Of a stretch of 16,490 nt of DNA, positions 5,675 to 12,657 are shown piece by piece. Location of the stretch: the NCBI GenBank assembly GCA_030643245.1, contig DAOWME010000039.1, forward strand, positions 1 to 16,490, given 5' to 3'. The notes under the pieces are model-generated. The model saw only the letters and a program-made list of their open reading frames with translations. It was not told the origin of the DNA and searched no databases. Every line of letters starts with the position of its first letter. The first letter of the stretch is position 1. Source of the DNA: Deltaproteobacteria bacterium. GTDB taxonomy: Bacteria; Desulfobacterota; UBA8473. Made by a program: the position numbers and the translations under genes.

Positions 5675-7723
5675 ATGCCACCAAAAAGTAACCTCTCTCG
5701 AATAAGAAATATCGGGATTATTGCCCACATCGATGCTGGGAAGACCACCACCACAGAGAGAATACTTTACTACACGGGGCGCTCTCACAAGATGGGGGAG
5801 GTTGATGATGGACAGGCGACCATGGATTGGATGGTTCAAGAACAGGAAAGGGGAATTACGATAACATCGGCGGTGACCACATGTCATTGGAGAGACCATG
5901 AAATCCATATCATAGACACCCCCGGACATGTGGATTTTACCATGGAGGTAGAGAGATCCCTCAGGATACTGGATGGGGCTGTAGTCATATTCTGCGCCGT
6001 AGGAGGTGTTGAACCACAATCAGAGACTGTGTGGCATCAAGCTGACAAGTACAGTGTACCGAGAATAGTCTTAATAAATAAGATGGACAGGATTGGCGCT
6101 GATTTCCTTGGAACTGTTGAAATGATGAAAGATAGATTAGGGGCCAACCCGTTAATAATCCAGCTCCCTTTCGGAAAAGAAGACGATTTCCAGGGTGTGA
6201 TCGATTTGATCAAGATGAAAACAAAAGTCTGGCATCAAGAGACCCTGGGGTCTACTTTCGACGAAGGGGATATCCCGCAAGACTTTCTTGATCAAAGTCA
6301 GGAGTATAGGGAACGGCTGATTGAGGCTGCGGCCGAAACCGATGACATACTCACTGAAAAATATCTTGCCGGAGAGGTCTTGACAGAGATGGAGATTAAG
6401 TCGGCCATCAGAGATGCAACCATAGGTTATAAACTGGTGCCGGTCCTATGCGCGGCGGGACTCCGAAACAAAGGTGTACAGCCGCTTTTGGATTCCATAG
6501 TTGATTTCCTCCCTTCTCCTATAGATGTTCCTCCTGTTTCCGGGATAAACCCGAAAACCGGCAAGGAAGAAATACGTCTAAGCAGTGATGATGAGCACTT
6601 TTCCGCGTTGTCCTTCAAGATTATGATGGAACAGGGGCGCAAAATGACCTATTTTCGCGTATATTCGGGGGTTCTACAGGCCGGATCGGAGATATTAAAC
6701 CCCACAAAGGATAAGAAGGAGAGGATAGCCAGGATCTTACAGATGCATGCCAATAATCGGGAAAGGATACAGAAAGTCGGGGCGGGAAATATCGTAGCGG
6801 CTATGGGATTAAAATATACAACCACAGGGGATACCATTTGTGATGAAGCCCACCCCGTGCTCCTGGAACCCATCGACATCTACGATCCTGTCATCTCCGT
6901 TGCCATTGAGCCAAAGACCAAGAACGATGAAGAAAAACTACCCCTTTGTCTCGAGAAACTGGCCGAGGAAGACCCCACCTTCAGGGTGCGGGTTGATGAG
7001 GAGACGGACCAGACAATTATCTCCGGAATGGGAGAACTCCACCTTGATATTTTGGTGAACAGATTGCTTAGAGATTTCAAGGTGGCAGTAAATGTGGGAA
7101 AACCTCAGGTTGTATATCGGGAGACCATTGATAAATCCGTTGAGGTTGAGGCGAGTTTTGAAAAAGAATTCGAGGGTCGCCTCCACTACGGTCATGTCTG
7201 GTTGCGCCTTGACCCCCAAGGTAGGGGACGAGGGTTCAGTTTTGTCAATGGCTTAAAGGACGGGGTACTGCCCCCTGAATACATACCGGCTGTTGAAGAA
7301 GGCATCAGAGAGTCATCCAACAATGGTGTCATAAGTGGTTACCAGATGGTGGATTTAAGTGTGACCCTCTTTGACGTGTCCTTTCATGAACTCAACTCCT
7401 CAAAACTTGGCTATCGAGTTGCCGCATCTATGGCTTTCAAGAAGGGGTGCGAAACTGCCAATCCCACACTCCTTGAGCCTATCATGGAGGTTGATGTAAT
7501 AATTCCTGATGAGTTTGTGGGTGAGACCATAGGAGACATCAATTCACGTGGCGGAAAAATAGAGGAGATAGCTCCAAAAGGAAAGGTCAAGACCATAAAG
7601 TCATTGATCCCATTGAGAAGAATGTTTGGGTATTCAACTGACCTGAGGTCAGTCACCCAGGGAAGGGGTACTTTTTCCATGCAGTTTTCCCGTTACGACA
7701 AGGTTGGCGCTGGGAAAAGGTAA
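5675..7723 (+). CDS. fusA: Elongation factor G, divergent paralogue type
   Basis: This 682-residue translational GTPase promotes ribosome translocation or recycling. The G domain is intact: AHIDAGKT (17-24), RGITITSA switch I (59-66), DTPGH with His85, NKMD (135-138), and CAAG as the G5 loop (259-262). Domains II to V follow, including MGELHLDIL (452-460) in domain III and EEGIRESSNNG in domain IV. Domain IV loop I, normally KQSGGRGQYGHV in EF-G, reads KEFEGRLHYGHV (497-508). Loop II, normally DSSELAFK, reads NSSKLGYR (574-581). The protein is slightly short (typical about 690-700). No rpsL, rpsG or tuf gene is nearby, unlike the canonical str operon, so I infer a second EF-G copy. ATG at 5675 directly follows the GerMN stop. 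Confidence 0.93.
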   Translation: MPPKSNLSRIRNIGIIAHIDAGKTTTTERILYYTGRSHKMGEVDDGQATMDWMVQEQERGITITSAVTTCHWRDHEIHIIDTPGHVDFTMEVERSLRILDGAVVIFCAVGGVEPQSETVWHQADKYSVPRIVLINKMDRIGADFLGTVEMMKDRLGANPLIIQLPFGKEDDFQGVIDLIKMKTKVWHQETLGSTFDEGDIPQDFLDQSQEYRERLIEAAAETDDILTEKYLAGEVLTEMEIKSAIRDATIGYKLVPVLCAAGLRNKGVQPLLDSIVDFLPSPIDVPPVSGINPKTGKEEIRLSSDDEHFSALSFKIMMEQGRKMTYFRVYSGVLQAGSEILNPTKDKKERIARILQMHANNRERIQKVGAGNIVAAMGLKYTTTGDTICDEAHPVLLEPIDIYDPVISVAIEPKTKNDEEKLPLCLEKLAEEDPTFRVRVDEETDQTIISGMGELHLDILVNRLLRDFKVAVNVGKPQVVYRETIDKSVEVEASFEKEFEGRLHYGHVWLRLDPQGRGRGFSFVNGLKDGVLPPEYIPAVEEGIRESSNNGVISGYQMVDLSVTLFDVSFHELNSSKLGYRVAASMAFKKGCETANPTLLEPIMEVDVIIPDEFVGETIGDINSRGGKIEEIAPKGKVKTIKSLIPLRRMFGYSTDLRSVTQGRGTFSMQFSRYDKVGAGKR

Positions 7724-7969
7724 GACAGGTAGCAGACCTTCCTCAATACTCGCAAGCGGCCATTCAGGAAGTTATAAATATCTACCCGGCGGACTGTATC
7801 GTATGGGAAGAAACTTGAGGCTTCCCCCAAGGGGAATCAGCGCGGCCACCAGCGTTTTATTGGGAAGATAGGTCTTTAACGCTCTCACTCCTAATGTGAG
7901 AAGGGAAAGATCATTTGCCCAAAGCATCTGGATTCTGGCAAGCAAATGGATTTTTTCTTTCTTTATGGT

Positions 7970-9052
7970 CTATTTCCAAAATCTTTTCTTGTGTTTCGAC
8001 TCCTCCCCACTAATCATGGCTAACTCTCTCAGTAGATCTTCCTGTTTTTTGTTCAACTTGGTCGGGGTCTTGACGATTATTTGGACAATCTGATCACCTC
8101 TACCAGCCCCCCTGATATGTGCAACCCCCTCCCCTCTCAAGCGGACGATGTGTCCTGATTGGGTGCCTTTGGGAATCTGAGTCTTCTTTGTGCCTTCTAA
8201 TGTCGGTATCTCAATATCCGCCCCCAATGCTGCCTGGGTAAAGGATATGGGGATCTGGCATATGATATGGCTTCCCTCTCTCTCAAAAAATGGATGCGGC
8301 TCAACATGCAAAACCGTATAAAGGTCTCCCGGCATCCCGCCCCTCTCTCCTTCTTCCCCTTCTCCTTTGAGCCTTAAGCGGGACCCCTCTTCAACCCCGC
8401 CCGGTATCTTTACAGACACTTTTTTTGTTTTCTCCACCCGTCCAGTGCCGTCACAATCCTCACAAGGGTCGGTGATGATCTTTCCTTCGCCATGACAGTT
8501 AGGACATGTGGTACTTATATTGAAGAATCCCTGTGAACGCATTACCCGTCCTGTCCCCTGACATCGGTGGCAGTTCACAGGGTACGTACCTGGCTTGGAA
8601 CCCCTCCCATCACAGGCTTCACATCGAACAAGCCTGGGTACTTCGATCTCAGCCTCCTTACCAAAAGCCGCTTCTGTAAATGACAGATTAAGATCGTAGC
8701 GAAGGTCTGCCCCTCTTCGTGCAGTATTTCCGCCCCTCCTGGTTCCAAATCCAAAAAAATCCTCAAATACGCCCCCAAAAGACGAAAAGACTTCCTCAAA
8801 TCCAGAGAACCCTCTAAACCCGGTTCCCCTCAACCCTTCGTGTCCAAATTGATCATACACCTGCCTTTTCTGCGGGTCCATTAAAACCTCATATGCCTCC
8901 GCCGCCTCTTTAAATGCCTCTTCGGCTACTTTGTCTCCCGGATTTCTGTCAGGGTGATACTTCATCGCAAGTTTCCTATAACATTTCTTTATCTCGTCAT
9001 CGCTTGCCCCTCTGCTACACTCCAGGACTTCATAATAATCACGCTTTTCCAT
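7970..9052 (-). CDS. dnaJ: Chaperone DnaJ (Hsp40, class A)
   Basis: This 360-residue co-chaperone stimulates the DnaK ATPase and binds unfolded clients. The J domain (1-68) carries HPD at 33-35. A Gly/Phe-rich linker (about 72-105) follows. The zinc-binding domain has all four CxxCxGxG repeats: CEACDGRG (144), CHRCQGTG (161), CPNCHGEG (183) and CEDCDGTG (197). Two C-terminal client-binding domains finish the protein with a basic tail. It is a little shorter than the common ~375 residues. No dnaK or grpE adjoins it. ATG at 9052 follows AAGG eight bases upstream and directly abuts the stop codon of a seven-codon upstream ORF, so its translation may be coupled. It is convergent with the EF-G gene across a 246-base gap in which I see only weak hairpins. 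Confidence 0.96.
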   Translation of the reverse strand: MEKRDYYEVLECSRGASDDEIKKCYRKLAMKYHPDRNPGDKVAEEAFKEAAEAYEVLMDPQKRQVYDQFGHEGLRGTGFRGFSGFEEVFSSFGGVFEDFFGFGTRRGGNTARRGADLRYDLNLSFTEAAFGKEAEIEVPRLVRCEACDGRGSKPGTYPVNCHRCQGTGRVMRSQGFFNISTTCPNCHGEGKIITDPCEDCDGTGRVEKTKKVSVKIPGGVEEGSRLRLKGEGEEGERGGMPGDLYTVLHVEPHPFFEREGSHIICQIPISFTQAALGADIEIPTLEGTKKTQIPKGTQSGHIVRLRGEGVAHIRGAGRGDQIVQIIVKTPTKLNKKQEDLLRELAMISGEESKHKKRFWK

Positions 9053-9076
9053 CTATGATACCTTCTCCTCAAACAT
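9053..9076 (-). CDS. Seven-codon upstream ORF (MFEEKVS) before dnaJ
   Basis: On the minus strand AAGGAG lies five bases before an ATG at 9076. This ORF encodes MFEEKVS and stops with TAG at 9053-9055, immediately before the dnaJ ATG. The Shine-Dalgarno is stronger and better spaced than the one for dnaJ itself, which lies inside the mini-ORF. It could be a leader peptide or a re-initiation device. It is too short to test by homology. Confidence 0.4.
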   Translation of the reverse strand: MFEEKVS

Positions 9077-9089
9077 GTTATCTCCTTAA

Positions 9090-9117
9090 ATAATACCTAT
9101 CCACAAATGGGCACTAA
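9090..9117 (-). promoter_or_regulatory. Weak promoter candidate for dnaJ
   Basis: TATTAT (9095-9090, minus strand) is preceded by a 16-base spacer and TTAGTG (9117-9112), a poor -35. The -35 falls in the family II solo end and next to the outer border of family I copy C. I found no CIRCE or sigma32-like site. Confidence 0.2.
9098..9117 (-). repeat. Solo family II end abutting family I copy C
   Basis: On the minus strand this reads TTAGTGCCCATTTGTGGATA, matching the family II end TAGTGTCCATCCATAAATGG at most positions. Its terminal TA coincides with the TA border of the family I element that starts at 9115. The rest of the element is absent. Confidence 0.5.
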
Positions 9118-9301
9118 GGTGCGAGGCCGAAATAACTTCCCCATTTGTACATCTCATCTTCAGGCCATCTTTGCCCGATCTTCAAAAACAAAATCTTCGA
9201 AATAGGCAAAACTATTCCTGTGGTTTTGTATTTTCAGATCGAACAAATCTGACCTAAATCTGAGCGCCAACTTGAGGACGTTATTTCGGCCTCGCCCCTA
9301 A
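9115..9301 (-). repeat. Family I palindromic MITE-like element, copy C
   Basis: This is a full-length copy in inverted orientation, bounded by TA. Ends are AGGTGCGAGGCCGAAATAAC and GTTATTTCGGCCTCGCCCC. The interior is closely similar to copy F. It lies between dnaJ and rpoZ, about 60 bases upstream of dnaJ. Confidence 0.85.
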
Positions 9302-9838
9302 CAAGTTTCTAATTCAGAATTGAGCAATTTTTCGACCTGTGCAGTTACGCAAATCCAGTATGTTGAAGTTTCTCTGGTGATTCAGTCAACAGGATTGCGT
9401 TAAGCGTCGGCTGCTTGTTTCGTTTGCTTCTTATACGTAAGGACCTGGCCAATCTTTTAAAATAGACATACGAGACTTTTCATCCCATTACACATTCAGC
9501 CTTATGCAAGACTGTAGTTCATAAGAAGCAAACGAAGCAAGTAGGCGGCAAGCGGTAAACTTGACCAACTGCACAGCTTGCAATTTTTCGAAAAATCAAG
9601 GCATTTTGAGAAAGATTATCGGTAAATGAAGCTATAATTGTAAATTGTAAGAGGGGGCTTTACGACCGAGTTATTTGCAATTGAGTGTAGTGAATGCAGA
9701 ATCTCCAGCCTGTCTCAAGTCGTTAGGAAAGGATCATTTAAAACGGGAAATTATCTGATTATACCTAATCGCATATATGGCAATAATTGAGCCCGCAGGA
9801 TCAATTTTGTGGTGGCTCATGATTCCGTAAATGTTCCT
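9302..9838. other. Intergenic region downstream of rpoZ containing a family III inverted repeat
   Basis: No coding sequence is supported in these 537 bases. Most of the left half (about 9325-9595) is a degraded inverted-repeat element described separately. TGAGCC (9788-9793) and GGCTCA (9814-9819) could form a stem with a 20-base loop just after the rpoZ stop, but no T-run follows, so I do not call a terminator. Nothing else was recognised. Confidence 0.5.
9328..9590. repeat. Family III inverted-repeat element (degraded)
   Basis: GCTTGTTTCGTTTGCTTCTTAT at 9413-9434 is repeated in inverted orientation at about 9521-9542, with a single mismatch across about 21 bases. Outer CTGTGCAGTT (9340) and AACTGCACAG (9567) are also inverted. 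TTCGACCTGTGCAGTTA (9332) recurs as TTCGACCTGTGCGGTTA at 10862. A related ATAAGAAGCAAGTAACCGGC occurs at 11041. Together these indicate another mobile or foldback element. Confidence 0.55.
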
Positions 9839-10084
9839 TCAAGGTCCTTGTTCTTGTGGCTGGATATGCTCTGAAGCATCGTTGGTGTTGTGAACCATAT
9901 CTTTTTTGACAACCTTCGCGGCAGCAATTTCTCTTAAGGCTATCACCACGTCTCTGTTCTCCGGTCTATCTACCAGAGACTTTGCGCCCCTTCTTAGCTG
10001 CCTCACTCTTTTGGCTGCCAGATGCACAAGGGTAAAACGATTTTTTTCTTCTTTCAAACAATCTTCAACCGTTATTCTCGCCAT
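9839..10084 (-). CDS. rpoZ: DNA-directed RNA polymerase omega subunit
   Basis: This 81-residue protein is the small omega subunit that stabilises the beta-prime subunit of RNA polymerase and, in proteobacteria, contributes to a ppGpp-binding site. The family signature is clear: MARITVEDCL at the start, NRFTLVHLAAKRVRQL (15-30) with the conserved Arg-Phe and Ala-Lys-Arg, and VVIALREIAAAKV (46-58). The C-terminal tail is variable and acidic or polar, as usual. ATG at 10084 is preceded by AAGGGGGA at good spacing. It stands alone, without the gmk or spoT neighbours often seen, between family I copies C and D. A strong promoter match lies about 125 bases upstream, giving a longish untranslated leader. 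Confidence 0.93.
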   Translation of the reverse strand: MARITVEDCLKEEKNRFTLVHLAAKRVRQLRRGAKSLVDRPENRDVVIALREIAAAKVVKKDMVHNTNDASEHIQPQEQGP

Positions 10085-10207
10085 CTATCCCCCTTCTGAA
10101 TTTGTCTCTAAATTCCCAGACATGCTGTCTCTCCGCAAACCAGAACCTTTTATCCCGGCAAAACCAATTCAGGACGGAGAGGTCCCAGAATTAAAAAGCA
10201 ACCCTAT

Positions 10208-10235
10208 ATTGTAATTATTTCAAATATTTTGTCAA
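10208..10235 (-). promoter_or_regulatory. rpoZ promoter (sigma70 type)
   Basis: On the minus strand TTGACA (10235-10230) is followed by a 16-base A/T-rich spacer and TACAAT (10213-10208). This is the best promoter match in the window: a perfect -35 and five of six at the -10. It points toward rpoZ. Confidence 0.65.
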
Positions 10236-10278
10236 GATTTTTCTTATGAATAGCGCAGGTTTTTTGGGTTAAACTTGC

Positions 10279-10320
10279 TAGTGTCCACTTTCTTAAGAGA
10301 CCATTAATGGATGGGCACTA
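10279..10320. repeat. Internally deleted family II element
   Basis: This 42-base unit reads TAGTGTCCA, then a middle, then CCATTAATGGATGGGCACTA. It joins the first bases of the family II left end to a right end resembling 4141-4177 and 11322-11358, with the whole interior missing. It begins and ends with TA. Confidence 0.55.
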
Positions 10321-10354
10321 AGTATAATGCCTCAATCAACCCTCAAACCATCAA

Positions 10355-10542
10355 ATAAGGGGCGAGGCCGAAATAACTTCATCAAGTTTGCGCTCAGATT
10401 TAGGTCAAATTTGTTCGATCTAAAAACACAATACCACATGAATAGTTGAACCTATTTCGAGGATTTTGTGTTTGAGGATCGGGCAAAGATATCCTGCAGA
10501 TGAGATGCACCAATGGGGAAATTATTTAGGCCATGTCCCCAA
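10355..10542 (+). repeat. Family I palindromic MITE-like element, copy D
   Basis: The left end AAGGGGCGAGGCCGAAATAA is intact. The right end (GGCCATGTCCCC AAGG) has decayed, and this is the most diverged full-length copy. It lies about 19 bases downstream of the HU/IHF stop codon and upstream of rpoZ, so its hairpin could affect the 3' end of the HU transcript. Confidence 0.8.
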
Positions 10543-10561
10543 GGTTTGACGGGGTATGTGT

Positions 10562-10840
10562 TTATATGGAGTTAACTCGTTCCTTTAACTCCTTTCCAAC
10601 CTTAAAAAACGGCAACCTTTTCGGTTGGACCTGAACGGGTTGTCCTGTACCCGGGTTTTTTCCTGTGTAGCCATCATAACGTTTGACAACAAAACTCCCA
10701 AAACCGCGAATCTCCACTTTCTCATCCCGGGCCATCGTTTGCGTCACGCTTTCAAGTATATTATTTACTATGCTCTTTGCGGTTTGTTGGGTAATACCTT
10801 GTTTTTGAGCCACCTGTCTGATGAGTTCCTGTTTGGTCAC
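10562..10840 (-). CDS. HU/IHF-family DNA-binding protein (IHF-beta-like)
   Basis: This 92-residue nucleoid protein has the complete HU/IHF fold. N-terminal helices (MTKQELIRQVAQKQGITQQT) lead to the dimer core with IRGFGSFVVKRY (44-55). The DNA-intercalating arm carries NPGTGQPVQV with the conserved proline (about 62-71). The C-terminal PKRLPFFKVGKELKERV is typical of the IHF-beta branch. It bends or compacts DNA and may act as a hetero- or homodimer. HU and IHF cannot be separated with certainty from sequence alone. The start is GTG at 10840 with GGGGGGAG upstream. Family I copy D lies just after its stop. Confidence 0.93.
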   Translation of the reverse strand: MTKQELIRQVAQKQGITQQTAKSIVNNILESVTQTMARDEKVEIRGFGSFVVKRYDGYTGKNPGTGQPVQVQPKRLPFFKVGKELKERVNSI

Positions 10841-10981
10841 TTCTCTCCCCCCTTTAAAACTGTTCGACCTGTGCGGTTAAAAAGAAAATCATGTGACCTT
10901 TTCTCGGTTCCGCTTTCCAGTTGTCGACCGCTTGCTTACTTTTGCCCGTTGTGAACCATAATCCTGCACCAAATATATAGG

Positions 10982-11003
10982 TGAAAATCAGGCCTGATTT
11001 TCA
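10982..11003. promoter_or_regulatory. Perfect 22-base palindrome upstream of the HU gene
   Basis: The sequence is fully self-complementary around ATCAGGCCTGAT, with TGAAA and TTTCA outer arms. It lies about 140 bases before the HU start, beside an A/T-rich TATATA stretch that could be part of its promoter. A dimeric repressor or activator site is possible, but the protein is unknown; it may also be part of a repeat. Confidence 0.3.
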
Positions 11004-11085
11004 TTGGATTACATAGAGTTACGACAAACACTTACGTGCAATAAGAAGCAAGTAACCGGCAACAAACATGACGGGGTTACTAACT

Positions 11086-11132
11086 TAGTGTCCATCCATA
11101 AATGGCTATTTTCCGCAATCTCTGCGTCAGAC
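11086..11132 (+). repeat. Family II outer left end
   Basis: TAGTGTCCATCCATAAATGG at 11086-11105 is an exact inverted copy of the right end at 11339-11358. The following CTATTTTCCGCAATCTCTGC matches, inverted and with changes, the fragment at 1461-1512. Confidence 0.65.
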
Positions 11133-11136
11133 TCAG

Positions 11137-11168
11137 AGGTAAGGGCACATTGCAATGTGCCCCTACCT
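11137..11168. repeat. 32-base near-perfect palindrome (GGGCACATTGCAATGTGCCC core)
   Basis: The perfect 20-base core lies at 11143-11162. AGGTA and TACCT arms extend it to 32 bases with one mismatched pair. Short GGGGCAC/GTGCCCC palindromes of this kind are dispersed in many bacterial genomes. It is sandwiched between the two nested family II left ends. Confidence 0.6.
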
Positions 11169-11358
11169 AGTTTCCATCCAGAAATGGCCCTTTTTCCCCT
11201 GAGCTGCGTTCTCCTCCGGTTTCCGCCTGCGACGTACGACCATGTACGCCTCGGCGCAAACCGTCGTGCGGCCTTGCTCAGAGAAAAAAATGCTCATTTC
11301 TGAATTGGAAACCAACTCGTGCCCTTTTCTCAAGAAGTCCATTTATGGATGGACACTA
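11168..11358 (+). repeat. Family II composite palindromic repeat, second copy
   Basis: It starts TAGTTTCCATCCAGAAATGG and contains the CTGAGCTGCG ... TTGCTCAG hairpin with a CGTAC/GTACG core. It has an inner end CATTTCTGAATTGGAAAC near 11294-11311 and finishes CCATTTATGGATGGACACTA. It is homologous over its full length to 3985-4177. The inner ends suggest one element inserted within another. Confidence 0.75.
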
Positions 11359-11542
11359 GCTAAGATTTATCTATTGGTGTACCCAGCCTTGAAAAGTGTA
11401 AACTGAAAGATGCCCATAAAATTCCCTTCAGATACTATACAATCACCGACTATGTCAAGTGAAAACACACAGCGACAGCGATTCCAATACTTTCATGCTT
11501 TGTTGGAATCCGAGGTCATGGGAATTATTGAGTAGTTGTTGA

Positions 11543-11571
11543 TTGACTTTATGATTCAAAAGGTCTATTAA
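11543..11571 (+). promoter_or_regulatory. Promoter candidate of the alpha/beta hydrolase
   Basis: TTGACT (11543-11548) is followed, after a 17-base spacer, by TATTAA (11566-11571). This lies about 35 bases before the start codon in an A/T-rich segment. A GATTCCAA ... TTGGAATC inverted repeat (11480-11510) is just upstream and could be an operator. Confidence 0.45.
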
Positions 11572-11604
11572 TAATTAAAAATCAAGATCGGTAAAGGAGT
11601 ACAC

Positions 11605-12387
11605 ATGCCACTTTTAGAGATTGCCAATACACAAATAAACTGTATGACTGGAAAAAACGGGATCAGAAAGGGGAAGAAAAACCTATTATTCATCCACGGA
11701 GCGGGGGGGAATCATAAAGTCTGGGCCATGCAGCTCCCTTACTTTGAAGGCAACTATAATCCCATAGCAGTTGAACTGCCGGGTCATGGTGACTCGGGCG
11801 GAGATGGGGAAAAAGACATCAATAGCTACACAGAATGGATAAGGAAAATTATTGACAACTTATCCCTAGAAACATGTTCCATGGTCGGCCATTCCATGGG
11901 CGGGGCAATAACCTTGAGTTTTGCTCTGAAATACCCACAATATCTCAACTCTATCGTCTTGGTTGGAACCGGTGCAAGGTTAAGGGTCAGCTCAGATATT
12001 TTAGATACTGTTAAAGCTAACTTTGACAACGCCATAAAATTAATCTGTAAATTTGCATACTCTGACCATGTTTCGAGTCTTGTCATAGAGATGGGGGAAA
12101 TGGAGATGCGTAAAACCAGCCCCGATGTGCTCTATGACGACTTCGCCGCCTGCAATAGCTTTGATGTTCTTGAGAAGATAAAAAAGGTAGAGGTGCCCAC
12201 ACTCATAATTTCCGGCAGTGAAGATAGACTGACATTCCCAAAGTACTCCCGTTTTCTCCACGAAAACATAAGAGGATCAAAACTTGCGATGGTGAAAGAT
12301 GCCGGACATATGATAATGGTCGAGAAACCAGAGGAATTTAACAAAGAGGTTGAAGATTTTATCTCCAATCTCCCTCCTCTGGGCTGA
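11605..12387 (+). CDS. Alpha/beta-fold hydrolase
   Basis: This 260-residue soluble protein has the canonical alpha/beta hydrolase core. FIHGAGGNHKVW (29-40) holds the oxyanion-hole HG segment, LPGHGDS (58-64) follows, and VGHSMGG (94-100) carries the nucleophile Ser97. SGSEDRLT carries the likely catalytic Asp207, and DAGHMI the catalytic His235. A cap region (about 125-180) separates the core halves. No signal peptide is visible. The family covers esterases, thioesterases, C-C hydrolases and haloperoxidase-like proteins, and the substrate cannot be read. ATG at 11605 has AAGGAG upstream. It stands alone, convergent with the ligase gene; a role with the acyl-CoA genes downstream is only a guess. 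Confidence 0.9.
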   Translation: MPLLEIANTQINCMTGKNGIRKGKKNLLFIHGAGGNHKVWAMQLPYFEGNYNPIAVELPGHGDSGGDGEKDINSYTEWIRKIIDNLSLETCSMVGHSMGGAITLSFALKYPQYLNSIVLVGTGARLRVSSDILDTVKANFDNAIKLICKFAYSDHVSSLVIEMGEMEMRKTSPDVLYDDFAACNSFDVLEKIKKVEVPTLIISGSEDRLTFPKYSRFLHENIRGSKLAMVKDAGHMIMVEKPEEFNKEVEDFISNLPPLG

Positions 12388-12429
12388 GAATAAAGTGCCG
12401 GCAAGGGGTTGAGCTACGTTCTAATCCTT

Positions 12430-12616
12430 TAGGGCCGGGGACTAAGTAACTTCCTCAAGTTGGCGCTCAGATTTAGGTTAGATTTGTTCGATCTGAAAAC
12501 GCAAAACCGCAGGAATAGTCGAACTATTTTGAGGATTTTGTGTTTAAAGATCGGGCAAAGATGGCCTGAAGATGAGATGCACAAAATGGGGAAGTTACTT
12601 CGTCCCCGTCCCTAAG
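12430..12616 (+). repeat. Family I palindromic MITE-like element, copy E
   Basis: This full-length copy of the second subfamily is bounded by TA. The left end is AGGGCCGGGGACTAAGTAAC and the right end is GTTACTTCGTCCCCGTCCC. It occupies most of the gap between the convergent hydrolase and ligase genes, where its long hairpin could act on transcripts from either side. Confidence 0.85.
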
Positions 12617-12657
12617 TTGCACAAGTCGAAAAGCCGTGTGGAAGCTCGTTGCGTGCA

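Larger units (their letters stand above)
10085..10561. other. rpoZ leader and promoter region with repeats
   Basis: From the rpoZ start outward, this holds a ~120-base leader, the rpoZ promoter (10208-10235), a short family II derivative (10279-10320), family I copy D (about 10355-10542), and about 19 bases before the HU stop. The + strand open frame at 9906-10214 is the antisense of rpoZ and its leader, so I do not call it. Confidence 0.7.
10841..11604. other. Long divergent intergenic region between the HU gene and the alpha/beta hydrolase
   Basis: This 764-base gap contains family III-like pieces (10862-10957 and 11032-11062), a perfect 22-base palindrome (10982-11003), a nested group of family II repeats and a palindrome (11086-11358), a short hairpin (11480-11510) and the hydrolase promoter candidate (11543-11571). 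Open frames here are repeat-derived and I call no gene. Confidence 0.7.

Noticed and set aside
7821..7901. Hairpins between the EF-G and dnaJ genes (TTCCCC/GGGGAA and TCTCAC/GTGAGA) as terminators
   Set aside because: Stems are only six pairs and no T-run follows on either strand, so a terminator call is not supported.
11004..11303. 99-codon + strand open frame before the alpha/beta hydrolase
   Set aside because: It spans the nested family II repeats and palindromes, has a repeat-derived composition and no recognisable domain.
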